Source: Chitinophagaceae bacterium (GTDB taxonomy: Bacteria > Bacteroidota > Bacteroidia > Chitinophagales > Chitinophagaceae). Taken from it: a DNA stretch of 64,000 nt. The stretch covers positions 868,001-932,000 of the forward strand of contig JADJBP010000001.1 in assembly GCA_016703625.1 (NCBI GenBank), given 5' to 3'. The translations under genes and the position numbers were made by a program. The notes under the pieces were generated by a model, which was given only the letters and a program-made list of their open reading frames with translations, was not told the origin of the DNA and did no database searches. Positions 14,788 to 24,329 of this stretch are shown one piece after another. Within the stretch, counting starts at the first letter, position 1; every line of letters begins with the position of its first letter.

Positions 14788-17625
14788 CTAAAATTGTCCC
14801 CTCGGAACCCCCATATTTCTCATATTCATACCAGGCGCCGTAGTGCTTTGGCCTGCAAACCTTTGTAAACGGTAGGTGAAAGTGGCTATAAAATAGCGGG
14901 TTAACCTGTTTGTCCGGCTGTCGATGATCGAATTGGCGGTTACCGTACGGTTGATATTGCTGTTTTGCTTAAAAAGATCAAAAGCCTCGATCCGGATGAT
15001 ACCATTCTTCTTTTTGAACAATTGTTTTTCCAGTGAAGCATTCATGATCACCTGGTTCCGGCTTACGCTGCTGGCCAAACCGCTGTTGATGGTATAATCA
15101 AAATCATATTTTAAGATAAGGGTTTTGGTAATGTTCACATTGATATTGCTGCTGATGGTCCAGGCATTGCTGGAAGAATTTTGTAAAGTGGACGTTTTGC
15201 CCGAAGGGTTCTTATATTTTACATCATTTAAACTGTAATTGATACCGGTTCCAAACTCCAGGATGTCTTTATAATTATACTCAAAATTAAAGCCCTGGCT
15301 TACTATCCAGTTACTGCCGATGTTGCGGATACTGTCAACCAGGTTGATATTGTGGTTGTAATTGGCAGTACCTCTCAGCGACAACACATATTTCCTGTTC
15401 TTGTATGGTTTTGAAAAAACATAAAAACCAAGGAGGTTGTAGTAACCGTTCACATTTTCGGGTATGCTTAACTGTCGGCCTGCACCTTTGTCGATGGTAT
15501 TGTTAACGATCTGGTTCCTGATGGTGCTCACTGTTAGGTTGGTGAATAATACCTTGCCGCTCACAAAATTAAAGTTGTTGTAACTGAAATTCATATTGTG
15601 GTTCATCGAAGGTTTCAGGTTGGGGTTACCCACTGTAATGCTCTGCTGGTTGCTTACATCCTGTACCGGCTGTAACTGGCTGAAACTGGGCTGGGTGGCG
15701 TTTCCGTTGTAACTGAAATTGAAAGTTTTGGTCCTGGAGAAATTATACACAAACCTCGCTATTGGGAAAATGCTGGCACGCCTGATGGTTTTGTAAGCGC
15801 TGTCCCTGGTAATGGAATTACCCTGCAGGTTTACCGGCTGTAAACTTAAACCAACCGTGTAATTGTATTTCTTTTTGGTAGTACGCAGCGATAACCCCAC
15901 CCGGTTATTGTAAAAATTATTTTCGTAATCATTGCTTAAAAAACTGTTCAGTGTTTTTGCCTGCGTAAGAGAATCCACATTGAATGTCTGCCGGTCGTTC
16001 CGGCTGTAATTTAAATTGTGCGAATAACTGAAATCGAGGCTTTGGGTTTTATTTAAAGGTTCGCTGTAGGTAAAACGAACACCATAATTGTAGTTGTTGT
16101 TTTCCTGGTCAATGAACTGGAAATTATTACGCGGGCCAATTACTGGCGGAACATACTGGTAACTTAAATTGGTAACATCCTGTTCCGAATTGTTATTCGA
16201 AGTACCCAGCGTTATACTGCTGGAAAAATTACGGCCGCGTTTACGGAATTTATGATTGTATAAAATGGTAGCTGCCAGGTTGGGCGCCTGCGAGTTATTT
16301 AAATTCTTGTTGCTGCCATCACTGGTTTTTGTGCCATTGGTTTCCAGGTAATCAAAAACGGTGAGGTTATTGGCATCGCTTCCGCTGTAATTTACGCTGG
16401 GACTGATCTTCAGGTAATTGAAAGAATCGATCTGGTATTCAAAATTAAAGGTAAAGCGGTGCGAATTTCCTTTAGTGAGGTTATTTACATCCTGGTTATT
16501 GATAAAACTGCTGTTCTCAAAAAAGTTTTGTGATGATGAGTTTTGCAGCTGGCTGGTATTCCTGTGATTATAGGAGTAACTACCGTACACGCTTATCCTT
16601 TTACTCCATTGGTCGCGGTAATTAAAACCAAAAGAATTGGTAGTTGATATGCCGCTGTTGCCGGCTCCGCTGAATGCAGATGAATTGCCTCCCTGCATCA
16701 GGTTGTTCATACCACCCATGCCGCCCATATCGGTCATAGCGCTCATGCCGCTGCGCATCATGCTGGTAGCGCCACGGTTACCGCCACCTCCAAAATTAAA
16801 AAGGGAAGTGTTGGTATTATTGCTGTTGGCCAATACAGATATCTGCCGGTCGTTATTAAAATAATTGCCGTTAAAGGAAGCCTGGTAACGGTCCTGGGTA
16901 CCATAACCTGCAGTAGCCCTTCCAAAAAATCCTTTGTTCTTGTCTTTTTTGATCTGGATATTCATGATCTTATCCGGGTCGCCATCCTTGATTCCCGAAA
17001 CAGTGGCCTGGTCGCCATAATCATCAATGATCTGTATCTTATCTACAATATTGGCGGGTAATTCTTTGGTGGCTGTTTTTACATCGCCGCCAAAAAAATC
17101 CTTGCCGTTCACTTTAACCCGGCTGACTGCTTTTCCCTGTGCGGTAACATTGCCATCCTTATCAACCTGTACACCGGGTAATTTTTTCAAGAGGTCTTCC
17201 ACAACGGCTCCTTCTTTTGTTTGAAATGAAGAAGCATTATATTCAATGGTATCTTCCTTAACTACAATGGCCGGGGCTTCCACTACTACTTCGCTCAGCA
17301 GTTTGGCATCCTGTGCCATTACAAAACTGCCCACATCAATGGTTTTTTCAACTTTGTTTACCGGAACATATTTGGCCCTGGGCCAATAGCCCATGTGGCG
17401 GATAATGATCGAAAAATTGGAAGCAGGTACTGTCTCAAACCTGAACTGGCCTTTATCATTGGTAAACACATAGCTGGTATCTCCGGGGTTTGATTTTACC
17501 ACTAAACCGATGACCGCATTTTCAATGGGCTTCAGTGATGCTGAATCAATAAGGGTACCCTTTACCTGTGCTGTTGAAGTTAATCCTGTAAAAATTACAA
17601 TACAAGTGAGTAAAAATTTGCCCAT
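14788..17625 (-). CDS. Outer-membrane beta-barrel receptor, TonB-dependent-like, with carboxypeptidase-like N-terminal domain
   Basis: A 945-residue outer-membrane protein. Order: signal peptide (1-19, ending TSTAQ), a carboxypeptidase-regulatory-like beta sandwich (about 20-105), a plug-like domain with VVEDLLKKLPGVQVDKDGNV and SRVKVNGKDFFGGDV (about 110-235), and a long barrel of the OMP_b-brl_3 type. A Met/Gly-rich insertion at about residues 278-325 (for example SMMRSGMSAMTDMGGMGG) lies in the early barrel, and the C-terminus is also Met-rich (APGMNMRNMG). The ligand is unknown. It has no SusD partner, so a polysaccharide-uptake role is not indicated. It appears monocistronic. Confidence 0.85.
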   Translation of the reverse strand: MGKFLLTCIVIFTGLTSTAQVKGTLIDSASLKPIENAVIGLVVKSNPGDTSYVFTNDKGQFRFETVPASNFSIIIRHMGYWPRAKYVPVNKVEKTIDVGSFVMAQDAKLLSEVVVEAPAIVVKEDTIEYNASSFQTKEGAVVEDLLKKLPGVQVDKDGNVTAQGKAVSRVKVNGKDFFGGDVKTATKELPANIVDKIQIIDDYGDQATVSGIKDGDPDKIMNIQIKKDKNKGFFGRATAGYGTQDRYQASFNGNYFNNDRQISVLANSNNTNTSLFNFGGGGNRGATSMMRSGMSAMTDMGGMGGMNNLMQGGNSSAFSGAGNSGISTTNSFGFNYRDQWSKRISVYGSYSYNHRNTSQLQNSSSQNFFENSSFINNQDVNNLTKGNSHRFTFNFEYQIDSFNYLKISPSVNYSGSDANNLTVFDYLETNGTKTSDGSNKNLNNSQAPNLAATILYNHKFRKRGRNFSSSITLGTSNNNSEQDVTNLSYQYVPPVIGPRNNFQFIDQENNNYNYGVRFTYSEPLNKTQSLDFSYSHNLNYSRNDRQTFNVDSLTQAKTLNSFLSNDYENNFYNNRVGLSLRTTKKKYNYTVGLSLQPVNLQGNSITRDSAYKTIRRASIFPIARFVYNFSRTKTFNFSYNGNATQPSFSQLQPVQDVSNQQSITVGNPNLKPSMNHNMNFSYNNFNFVSGKVLFTNLTVSTIRNQIVNNTIDKGAGRQLSIPENVNGYYNLLGFYVFSKPYKNRKYVLSLRGTANYNHNINLVDSIRNIGSNWIVSQGFNFEYNYKDILEFGTGINYSLNDVKYKNPSGKTSTLQNSSSNAWTISSNINVNITKTLILKYDFDYTINSGLASSVSRNQVIMNASLEKQLFKKKNGIIRIEAFDLFKQNSNINRTVTANSIIDSRTNRLTRYFIATFTYRLQRFAGQSTTAPGMNMRNMGVPRGQF

Positions 17626-17748
17626 AAAATAGAGTTAATATACGAATAATTTCGTGTAAATGTAGACTTTGAAATTAATAAGTATGAATTAATTTTTATG
17701 AATGGTAGTGTTTTGGGGATTTCTTAACATTTTGGCAAATAGCTGAAT

Positions 17749-18342
17749 TTAAAAAGCATACACCAAAGACACCGAACCCGGCCCGGCATTCAAAGTGATC
17801 TTATCAACCAAACCATTCAGTTTTTTACCATGCTTACGGTGAATGGCATAATTAATGGCATCAAATACCAGTAAAAAGCCGCCCTGCAGCATAATGGAAT
17901 TGCCGTAGCCTTTGAATTTGGCAGGATTTTTTTGGTTATCGCTCAGCTTATTCATAGCTAAACCGCCGCCAATATAAAGTACATCCAGGCCGGTATTGAT
18001 CAGGAAGGTCTTTTCACTTTTATTCTGGTGTTTTAGTACAGAAGCTATAGTGGGATTATCGATTTTTTCCCTGCCTGCACCCCAATAACCGAGGCCGGCA
18101 ATGGCGAGGTTAATACCGCCCCACATCACATTCATCTGGTGAAAATAGCGCATTTCCGTATTGCTGGTGTTGGTGGCAATGCCGCTAGCAATGATATTGG
18201 CAGCCGACCATCCGGCTAAAACCTTCATGGCATTTTTACTGTAACCTACACGTTCTTTTTCAAATTTAAGCAGGTCAACCTGTTGCGGATAAACAGTTAA
18301 AGAAACACATACCAGGCTTATTAAAAACATTGATTTTAGCAT
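17749..18342 (-). CDS. Conserved hypothetical membrane protein with signal peptide
   Basis: A 197-residue protein starting with a signal peptide (LISLVCVSLTVYPQQ). It contains three or four moderately hydrophobic helices (MKVLAGWSAANIIASGIA, MWGGINLAIAGLGYW, TGLDVLYIGGGLAM, MLQGGFLLVFDAINYAIH). This pattern resembles a Bacteroidota domain of unknown function (I think DUF6992, not certain). No catalytic motif. It is transcribed away from secA. Confidence 0.55.
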   Translation of the reverse strand: MLKSMFLISLVCVSLTVYPQQVDLLKFEKERVGYSKNAMKVLAGWSAANIIASGIATNTSNTEMRYFHQMNVMWGGINLAIAGLGYWGAGREKIDNPTIASVLKHQNKSEKTFLINTGLDVLYIGGGLAMNKLSDNQKNPAKFKGYGNSIMLQGGFLLVFDAINYAIHRKHGKKLNGLVDKITLNAGPGSVSLVYAF

Positions 18343-18648
18343 AGATCGTTTTTTACAAAATACGTAACAATTTTTCCGGCAGATTGTTTGAGACTGCTTT
18401 TTTGAAAACCTCTTAACTAAACCCTCTAAACCCTCTAAACCTCCCCGCAGGGTTCTGCGAATAAACCTCCTTATCCCTCACTTCAAACTCCTCCCCCTCA
18501 ACTTATAACTATTTCCTACCTTTGTCGCCCCCTGAAGAAGCGGGACGTACTGTCATTTTGGCTTTAATTTTTTTTAAGCACCAAATTTGACTACCGTATA
18601 ACCATTATCAATATTAATTAAACAGCATACCCAACAATACTGAATTTT
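18343..18648. other. Intergenic region between hypothetical gene and secA
   Basis: This 306-base gap between divergent genes holds a short tandem CTAAACCCT word (about 18416-18444), a C-rich stretch and the candidate secA promoter. I see no gene or structured RNA in it. Confidence 0.5.
18517..18524 (+). promoter_or_regulatory. Candidate -7 element of the secA promoter
   Basis: TACCTTTG matches the Bacteroidota -7 consensus TAnnTTTG exactly; no clear TTTG is found 19-21 bases upstream. It would give a leader of about 120 bases. Confidence 0.4.
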
Positions 18649-21600
18649 ATGATCGGCACCATTTCTAAACTTTTCGGCGGCAATAAAAGCGAAAAAGACG
18701 TAAAAAAAATCAGACCGGTGGTTGAACAGATCAACCGCTTTTTCAACGAATACAGATCACTGACCAATGATGAACTCCGTAACAAAACGGCTGAGTTTAA
18801 GCAACGCATTGCAACACATCTCAACAGCATAAGTACCGAAATAGCCAATAAGCAAAAGGCTGCCGAAGACCTGCCGATTGACGACATAAACGGAAAAGAT
18901 ATTTTTTATAAAGAGATCGATGAACTGAAAAAAGAAAAAGACAAGCAACTGGAAGTTGTGCTGCAGGAACTGTTACCCGAAGCCTTTGCCGCGGTTAAGG
19001 AAACCAGCCGCCGCTTTATGGAAAATACAACTTTGGAAAGTACGGCAACTGAATTAGACAGGACACTGGCTGCCAAAAAAGACAATATCATTATTGAGGG
19101 AGATAAAGCCATTTATAAAAATACCTGGACAGCAGGCGGCGGAACCGTTACCTGGAATATGGTACATTATGATGTACAGCTGATCGGCGGTATGGTTCTG
19201 CATTCCGGCAAGATCGCCGAAATGGCAACCGGTGAAGGTAAAACGCTGGTGAGTACTTTGCCTGCATATTTAAATGCATTATCCGGCGAAGGCGTACATA
19301 TTGTTACCGTGAATGATTACCTGGCACGAAGGGATGGTGAGTGGAACGGGCCGATATTTGAATTTTTAGGGTTGCGCGTGGATTGTATCGACAAACACGA
19401 ACCCAACAGTGATGCCCGCCGCCATGCCTACAATGCCGATATCATTTATGGTACCAACAATGAATTTGGTTTTGATTACCTGCGTGATAATATGGTACAT
19501 ACGCCCCATGAAATGGTGCAGCGCAAACATCATTTTGCCATGGTGGATGAGGTGGATAGTGTGTTGATCGATGATGCCCGTACACCGCTGATCATCAGTG
19601 GTCCGGTAGGGCACAGTGATAATACACAACAGTTCTTCGATCTTAAACCCAGGATCGAAAAGCTGGTGGAAGCGCAGAAAAAAGTAGTTAACCAGTTTTT
19701 AATAGAAGCCAAAAAGAAAATTGCAGAAGGGAATGACGATCCCAAAGACGGCGGACTTGCTTTGATGCGTGCACACCGCGGTCTGCCCAAGAACAGTGCA
19801 CTGATCAAATTCCTGAGTGAGCCCGGTAACCGGGTTAAGTTGCAGAAGAGCGAAAATTATTACCTGGCCGATCAGCAAAAAGAAATGCCCAAGGTTGATG
19901 CGGAACTGTTTTTTAATATTGATGAAAAGAACAACCAGGTAGATCTTACTGACCAGGGCATCCAGTTAATTACCAAAAGCGGGGAGGACCCGGAATTCTT
20001 TATCATCCCCGATATTGCCACCAAACTGGCTGATATTGAAAAAAGCTCAGCAGGTGCCGAAGAAAAATTACAACTGAAAGAATCGCTGTTGAACGATTAT
20101 GCGTTGAAAGCAGACCGTATTCATACTGTTCAGCAATTATTGAAGGCCTATACTTTATTTGATAAAGATGTGGAATATGTGGTGATGGATGAAGCGGTAA
20201 AAATAGTTGATGAACAAACCGGCCGTATCCTCGACGGACGCCGGTATTCCGATGGTTTGCACCAGGCCATTGAAGCCAAGGAGAATGTAAAGATCGAAGC
20301 ATCTACACAAACCTATGCCACGGTAACGCTGCAGAATTATTTCCGGATGTACCATAAGCTGGCCGGTATGACCGGTACTGCAGAAACAGAAGCCGGTGAG
20401 TTCTGGAGCATTTATAAACTGGATGTGGTAACCATTCCCACCAATGTAAAATGTATCCGTAAAGATGAACAGGATTATGTGTACAAGACCAAGCGTGAAA
20501 AATACAAAGCGGTTATTGACGAGATAGAGCGTTTACGCGGTATCGGCAGGCCCTGCCTGGTGGGTACCACTTCGGTTGAAGTGAGTGAATTGCTGGCAAG
20601 GATGCTGAAACAAAAGAATATTCCGCACAATGTATTGAATGCCAAACAGCACAGCAAGGAAGCGCAGGTGGTTGCTGAAGCGGGTTTGACCGGGGCCGTT
20701 ACCATTGCCACCAACATGGCGGGTAGGGGTACCGATATTAAACTGGGGGCCGGTGTTAAGGAAGCCGGTGGTTTGGCCATTATTGGTACCGAGCGTCATG
20801 AAAGCCGCCGGGTAGACAGGCAGTTGCGTGGACGTGCGGGCAGGCAGGGTGATCCCGGTAGTTCCAGCTTTTTTGTTTCGCTGGAAGATGACCTGATGCG
20901 TATGTTCGGCAGCGAACGTATTGCCGGGCTGATGGACAGGATGGGTTATAAGGAAGGTGAAGTGATCCAGCACAGCATGATCACCAAATCAATAGAAAGG
21001 GCACAGAAGAAAGTGGAGGAAAATAACTTTGGTATACGCAAGCGTTTGCTGGAGTATGATGATGTGATGAACAAACAGCGTAACGTGGTGTATAAAAAAC
21101 GCAACCATGCCCTGTTTGGAGAAAGGCTGGCGCTGGACCTGGATAATTCTTTTTATTCTGTTGCCAATGGTTTGATTCTTTCTTTCAAGGAACTGAATAA
21201 CCATGATGAATTTAAACTGGCTGCCATCGTGAATTTCGGGATTGATACGTCCATCACACCCGAAGAACTGGATAAAGACGATGCGAATGTATTGTCTGAG
21301 CGGTTATATCATGAAGCAGTTACGCAGTACCGTCATAAAACCGATAAGATGGTGCAGCAAACATTGCCCATCATTAAAAACATCCGTAAAGAACAGGGGG
21401 ACCATATTGAAAATGTATCGGTACCGTTTACCGACGGTAAAAAACTGATCCACGCACTGGCCAACCTGGATAAATATTTAGCCACAGAAGGAAGGGAACT
21501 GAATGATGCGCTGGAACGCAACATCACCCTGGCTTTGATAGACGATGCCTGGAAAGAACACCTGCGTGCCATGGATGACCTGCGCCAGAGTGTGCAGACG

Positions 21601-21978
21601 GCAGGTTACGAACAGAAAGATCCGCTGGTGATCTATAAGATAGAAGCCTTCGGTGCTTTTAAGCAAATGGATGACCAGGTGAATAAGGATATTGTAAGTT
21701 TCCTTTGCCATGCGCAGATACCGATGGAGCAAACCAATGCCGGGCAGATCCGTGAAGGAAGGGAGCGCAAAACAGATATGAGCAGGATGCGCCAGCGTAA
21801 GGAAGAATTTGCCGGAGCCGGTGGACCCGAACACCTGAGTGCAGAAAATGATTATATAGATCCGTCATCGCAAATAAAACAGGAACCCATACGCGTAGAA
21901 AAAGCGCCGGGTAGAAATGATCTTTGTCCCTGCGGCAGCGGCAAAAAGTATAAGCATTGCCATGGCAAGGATGTGTAA
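18649..21978 (+). CDS. secA: Preprotein translocase ATPase SecA
   Basis: A 1109-residue SecA, the motor of Sec export, longer than the roughly 900 residues of E. coli as is usual in Bacteroidota. The Walker A motif is MATGEGKTL, Walker B is VDEVDSVLIDD, the second helicase motif region has GRGTDIKLG and DRQLRGRAGRQGDPG, and the C-terminus carries the zinc SEC-C motif CPCGSGKKYKHCH. Insertions in the preprotein cross-linking region (about residues 350-450) account for the extra length. The gene is intact and monocistronic, with a terminator right after it. Confidence 0.98.
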   Translation: MIGTISKLFGGNKSEKDVKKIRPVVEQINRFFNEYRSLTNDELRNKTAEFKQRIATHLNSISTEIANKQKAAEDLPIDDINGKDIFYKEIDELKKEKDKQLEVVLQELLPEAFAAVKETSRRFMENTTLESTATELDRTLAAKKDNIIIEGDKAIYKNTWTAGGGTVTWNMVHYDVQLIGGMVLHSGKIAEMATGEGKTLVSTLPAYLNALSGEGVHIVTVNDYLARRDGEWNGPIFEFLGLRVDCIDKHEPNSDARRHAYNADIIYGTNNEFGFDYLRDNMVHTPHEMVQRKHHFAMVDEVDSVLIDDARTPLIISGPVGHSDNTQQFFDLKPRIEKLVEAQKKVVNQFLIEAKKKIAEGNDDPKDGGLALMRAHRGLPKNSALIKFLSEPGNRVKLQKSENYYLADQQKEMPKVDAELFFNIDEKNNQVDLTDQGIQLITKSGEDPEFFIIPDIATKLADIEKSSAGAEEKLQLKESLLNDYALKADRIHTVQQLLKAYTLFDKDVEYVVMDEAVKIVDEQTGRILDGRRYSDGLHQAIEAKENVKIEASTQTYATVTLQNYFRMYHKLAGMTGTAETEAGEFWSIYKLDVVTIPTNVKCIRKDEQDYVYKTKREKYKAVIDEIERLRGIGRPCLVGTTSVEVSELLARMLKQKNIPHNVLNAKQHSKEAQVVAEAGLTGAVTIATNMAGRGTDIKLGAGVKEAGGLAIIGTERHESRRVDRQLRGRAGRQGDPGSSSFFVSLEDDLMRMFGSERIAGLMDRMGYKEGEVIQHSMITKSIERAQKKVEENNFGIRKRLLEYDDVMNKQRNVVYKKRNHALFGERLALDLDNSFYSVANGLILSFKELNNHDEFKLAAIVNFGIDTSITPEELDKDDANVLSERLYHEAVTQYRHKTDKMVQQTLPIIKNIRKEQGDHIENVSVPFTDGKKLIHALANLDKYLATEGRELNDALERNITLALIDDAWKEHLRAMDDLRQSVQTAGYEQKDPLVIYKIEAFGAFKQMDDQVNKDIVSFLCHAQIPMEQTNAGQIREGRERKTDMSRMRQRKEEFAGAGGPEHLSAENDYIDPSSQIKQEPIRVEKAPGRNDLCPCGSGKKYKHCHGKDV

Positions 21979-22000
21979 AAGTTAAAGGATAAAAAAATAT

Positions 22001-22033
22001 AACCGTCTGCTTTTTAGCATGGCGGTTTTTTTT
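22001..22033 (+). terminator. Terminator after secA
   Basis: Imperfect hairpin with outer arms AACCG (22001-22005) and CGGTT (22023-22027), inner TGCT/AGCA pairing, followed by a run of T. Confidence 0.7.
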
Positions 22034-22054
22034 ATACTATTTGTTTTTGTAATT

Positions 22055-22178
22055 AAAGTCATTGGTCATTGAGTTATTAAGTCATTGGTCATTAAGTCAT
22101 TGGTCATTAAGTTATTAAGTCAATGGTTAAATTCTTTTCAAAAAGGATTTATTATAATGACTAATGACTTAATGACTT
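22055..22178. repeat. AAGTCATTGGTCATT word repeat between convergent genes
   Basis: Three copies of AAGTCATTGGTCATT (from about 22056, 22079 and 22094), interspersed with GAGTTATTAAGT and AAGTTATTAAGT, and an inverted version AATGACTAATGACTT from 22157. It lies between the secA terminator and the nhaA stop. Confidence 0.8.
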
Positions 22179-23353
22179 TATATTTTCATCGCAGACGGTT
22201 TAAGCGTGAGCTTCAACCATAAAAAACCGATGGTACCGGCCACCACCGAGGCGATCAGAATGGCAATTTTTGATTCGTTTACAATGTCAGCATCTTTAAA
22301 TGCAAGCAGGGTAATGAATATCGACATCGTAAACCCGATACCGCCTAAGAAACCTGCACCGATGATATTTTTCCATTTCAGGTCGCCGGGTAAAGTACAT
22401 AGCCCCAAACCCACACCAATAAACGAAAAAAGAAAAATACCCAGCGGTTTGCCGATCACGAGGCCAAGCATAATGCCCAGGCTGTTTGTATGGCCCAGGT
22501 TATTTTGCCAGCCATCGCCAATGGCAATACACGTATTGGCAATGGCAAACAGGGGAAGGATAACAAACGCCACCGGTTTGTGTAAAATATGCTGAAGAAT
22601 ATATGAGGGTGATCTTTCGCCACCATTGCCAAAAGGAATGGCAAATGCCAGCAATACACCGGTTATGGTGGCATGCACGCCTGAGTTAAGCATAAAATAC
22701 CACATGGCAATGCCGCCAATGATGTAAGGAATTAAGTTATGTACTTTAAGCCGGTTCAATACCAGCAGCAAACCAAAGATACCAAGCGCAATAAATAAGT
22801 TTGTATAAGCGATGGTTGCAGTATAAAAAACCGCGATGATGATGATGGCACCCAGGTCATCAATAATGGCCAGTGCAGTTAAAAATACTTTTAATGAAGC
22901 AGGAACCCGGCTGCCTAAAAGTGATAAGATGCCGATGGCAAATGCAATATCTGTAGCCATGGGAATACCGGTACCTGCCTGAGTTGTAGTTCCGTAGTTC
23001 AATAAAAAAAACAGGCCGGCCGGAACAATGATGCCACCGGTTGCTGCCAGTATGGGCAGGGTTGCACTTTTTAGATCTGTGAGTTCGCCCTGGTATATTT
23101 CCCTTTCCAGTTCGAGGCCGATCAGCAGGAAAAAAATGGTCATTAACCCGTCATTGATCCAATGAACCAGGCTATGGCCGCCCAGGTCAATATGCCAGAA
23201 TTGAATATAACCATCCTGCCAGGCAGAGTTTGCCAGTAATAAAGAAATAAGGGTAACAAAAACCAGGATCAGCCCCCCGGCTTTTTCACTATCAAAGAAT
23301 TCGGTGAAGAGTTTGGTTAATTTCAATCGTTGAGTATTTTCAGTAAAAATCAA
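22178..23353 (-). CDS. nhaA: Na+/H+ antiporter NhaA
   Basis: A 391-residue electroneutral-to-electrogenic family member that exchanges sodium for protons in the inner membrane. Twelve hydrophobic segments are visible and the ion-binding Asp pair lies in LAIIDDLGAIIIIAVFY near residue 170. The start is a TTG at 23353 that overlaps the TGA of the upstream dehydrogenase gene (TTGA), with no ATG nearby, so the antiporter is translationally coupled to the deoxynucleoside catabolic operon. That is an odd pairing and may reflect only shared transcription. Confidence 0.94.
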   Translation of the reverse strand: MIFTENTQRLKLTKLFTEFFDSEKAGGLILVFVTLISLLLANSAWQDGYIQFWHIDLGGHSLVHWINDGLMTIFFLLIGLELEREIYQGELTDLKSATLPILAATGGIIVPAGLFFLLNYGTTTQAGTGIPMATDIAFAIGILSLLGSRVPASLKVFLTALAIIDDLGAIIIIAVFYTATIAYTNLFIALGIFGLLLVLNRLKVHNLIPYIIGGIAMWYFMLNSGVHATITGVLLAFAIPFGNGGERSPSYILQHILHKPVAFVILPLFAIANTCIAIGDGWQNNLGHTNSLGIMLGLVIGKPLGIFLFSFIGVGLGLCTLPGDLKWKNIIGAGFLGGIGFTMSIFITLLAFKDADIVNESKIAILIASVVAGTIGFLWLKLTLKPSAMKI

Positions 23354-24255
23354 TACCCCGCCTTAGCCCCGCCAATATTCTCGATCGGGTGCCAGGTGGT
23401 TTTTATTTCCTGGAAGTCCATGATAAAGTAAGGAGATTGGCCTGTTTCATCTGCCCATTTCACTTTATCATACAGCACAACCCTTTTTACATTGAGCGCT
23501 GATTTTTCTTTGATCATTTTTTGTGTGGCTGCATCGGCTTCACAAAAAACAGTTGCATTCACATCCATATGATCGGCAAAGAAAGTAACCAATTCTGCCA
23601 CTTTACCGGTAAGAATATTTACCACGCCGCCCGGAAGATCAGAACTGTTAAGCACTTCGGCAAATGTTACGGCACAAAGTGGTTTGGTAGCAGAAGCTAA
23701 AACGATACCCGTATTTCCGCCGGCAATGATGGGCGCAATAACAGAAACCAATCCTAATAAAGAATCGTTTTGCGGAGCAATAGCAGCTACTACACCAGTT
23801 GGCTCTGGAACAGAAAAATTAAAATGTGATGAAGCAACGGGGTTTACGGAACTGTATAACTGCTGAAATTTATCACACCATCCGCTGTAATAGATCAGGC
23901 GGTCAATACAAAGGTTCACTTCTTTTTCTGCCTGTACTTTATTTGAATCCTGCCTTGTAAGTTCATCAATGAACTGTGCTTTTCTGCCTTCCAGCATTTC
24001 GGCAATGCGGTATAAAATCTGTCCGCGGTTAAATGCTGCTCTTCCGCTCCAGCCGCCAAAAGCATTCCTGGCTGCAACAACGGCGTCCCTGAAATCTTTT
24101 CTTGAACCCAGGCATACATTGGCAAGATATTCTCCTTTGCTGTTGGTTGCCATGTAATACCTGCCGGATTCGGTACGGGGAAATTGACCGCCGATGTATA
24201 TTTTGTAGGTTTTTAAAACTTCAAGTCGTTTTTTTTCAACTAATGCTTTTGCCAT
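23350..24255 (-). CDS. Truncated aldehyde dehydrogenase-like protein lacking the catalytic domain
   Basis: A 301-residue protein with the N-terminal oligomerisation arm and NAD-binding domain of an aldehyde dehydrogenase (IYIGGQFPRTESGRYY, GVVAAIAPQNDSLLGL, LPGGVVNILTG) but no ELGGK motif and no GQ-x-C catalytic loop. It ends with an orderly tail KTTWHPIENIGGAKAGY rather than an abrupt break. Together with the 494-residue enzyme encoded just upstream it equals the size and layout of ALDH16, where a full domain is followed by a shorter inactive one. I infer a non-catalytic partner subunit. Confidence 0.75.
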   Translation of the reverse strand: MAKALVEKKRLEVLKTYKIYIGGQFPRTESGRYYMATNSKGEYLANVCLGSRKDFRDAVVAARNAFGGWSGRAAFNRGQILYRIAEMLEGRKAQFIDELTRQDSNKVQAEKEVNLCIDRLIYYSGWCDKFQQLYSSVNPVASSHFNFSVPEPTGVVAAIAPQNDSLLGLVSVIAPIIAGGNTGIVLASATKPLCAVTFAEVLNSSDLPGGVVNILTGKVAELVTFFADHMDVNATVFCEADAATQKMIKEKSALNVKRVVLYDKVKWADETGQSPYFIMDFQEIKTTWHPIENIGGAKAGY

Positions 24256-24329
24256 GTTGTATTTTTTTTGCCGGTAAGTCGGGAAGGCGTTTTATTTTCC
24301 TTTTCGCCTTTCCGTCTTCCCGGCGATTT

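Noticed and set aside
22055..22178. Possible CRISPR array in the AAGTCATTGGTCATT repeats
   Set aside because: The copies are adjacent or separated by repeat-like words, with no unique spacers of constant length, no leader and no cas genes.
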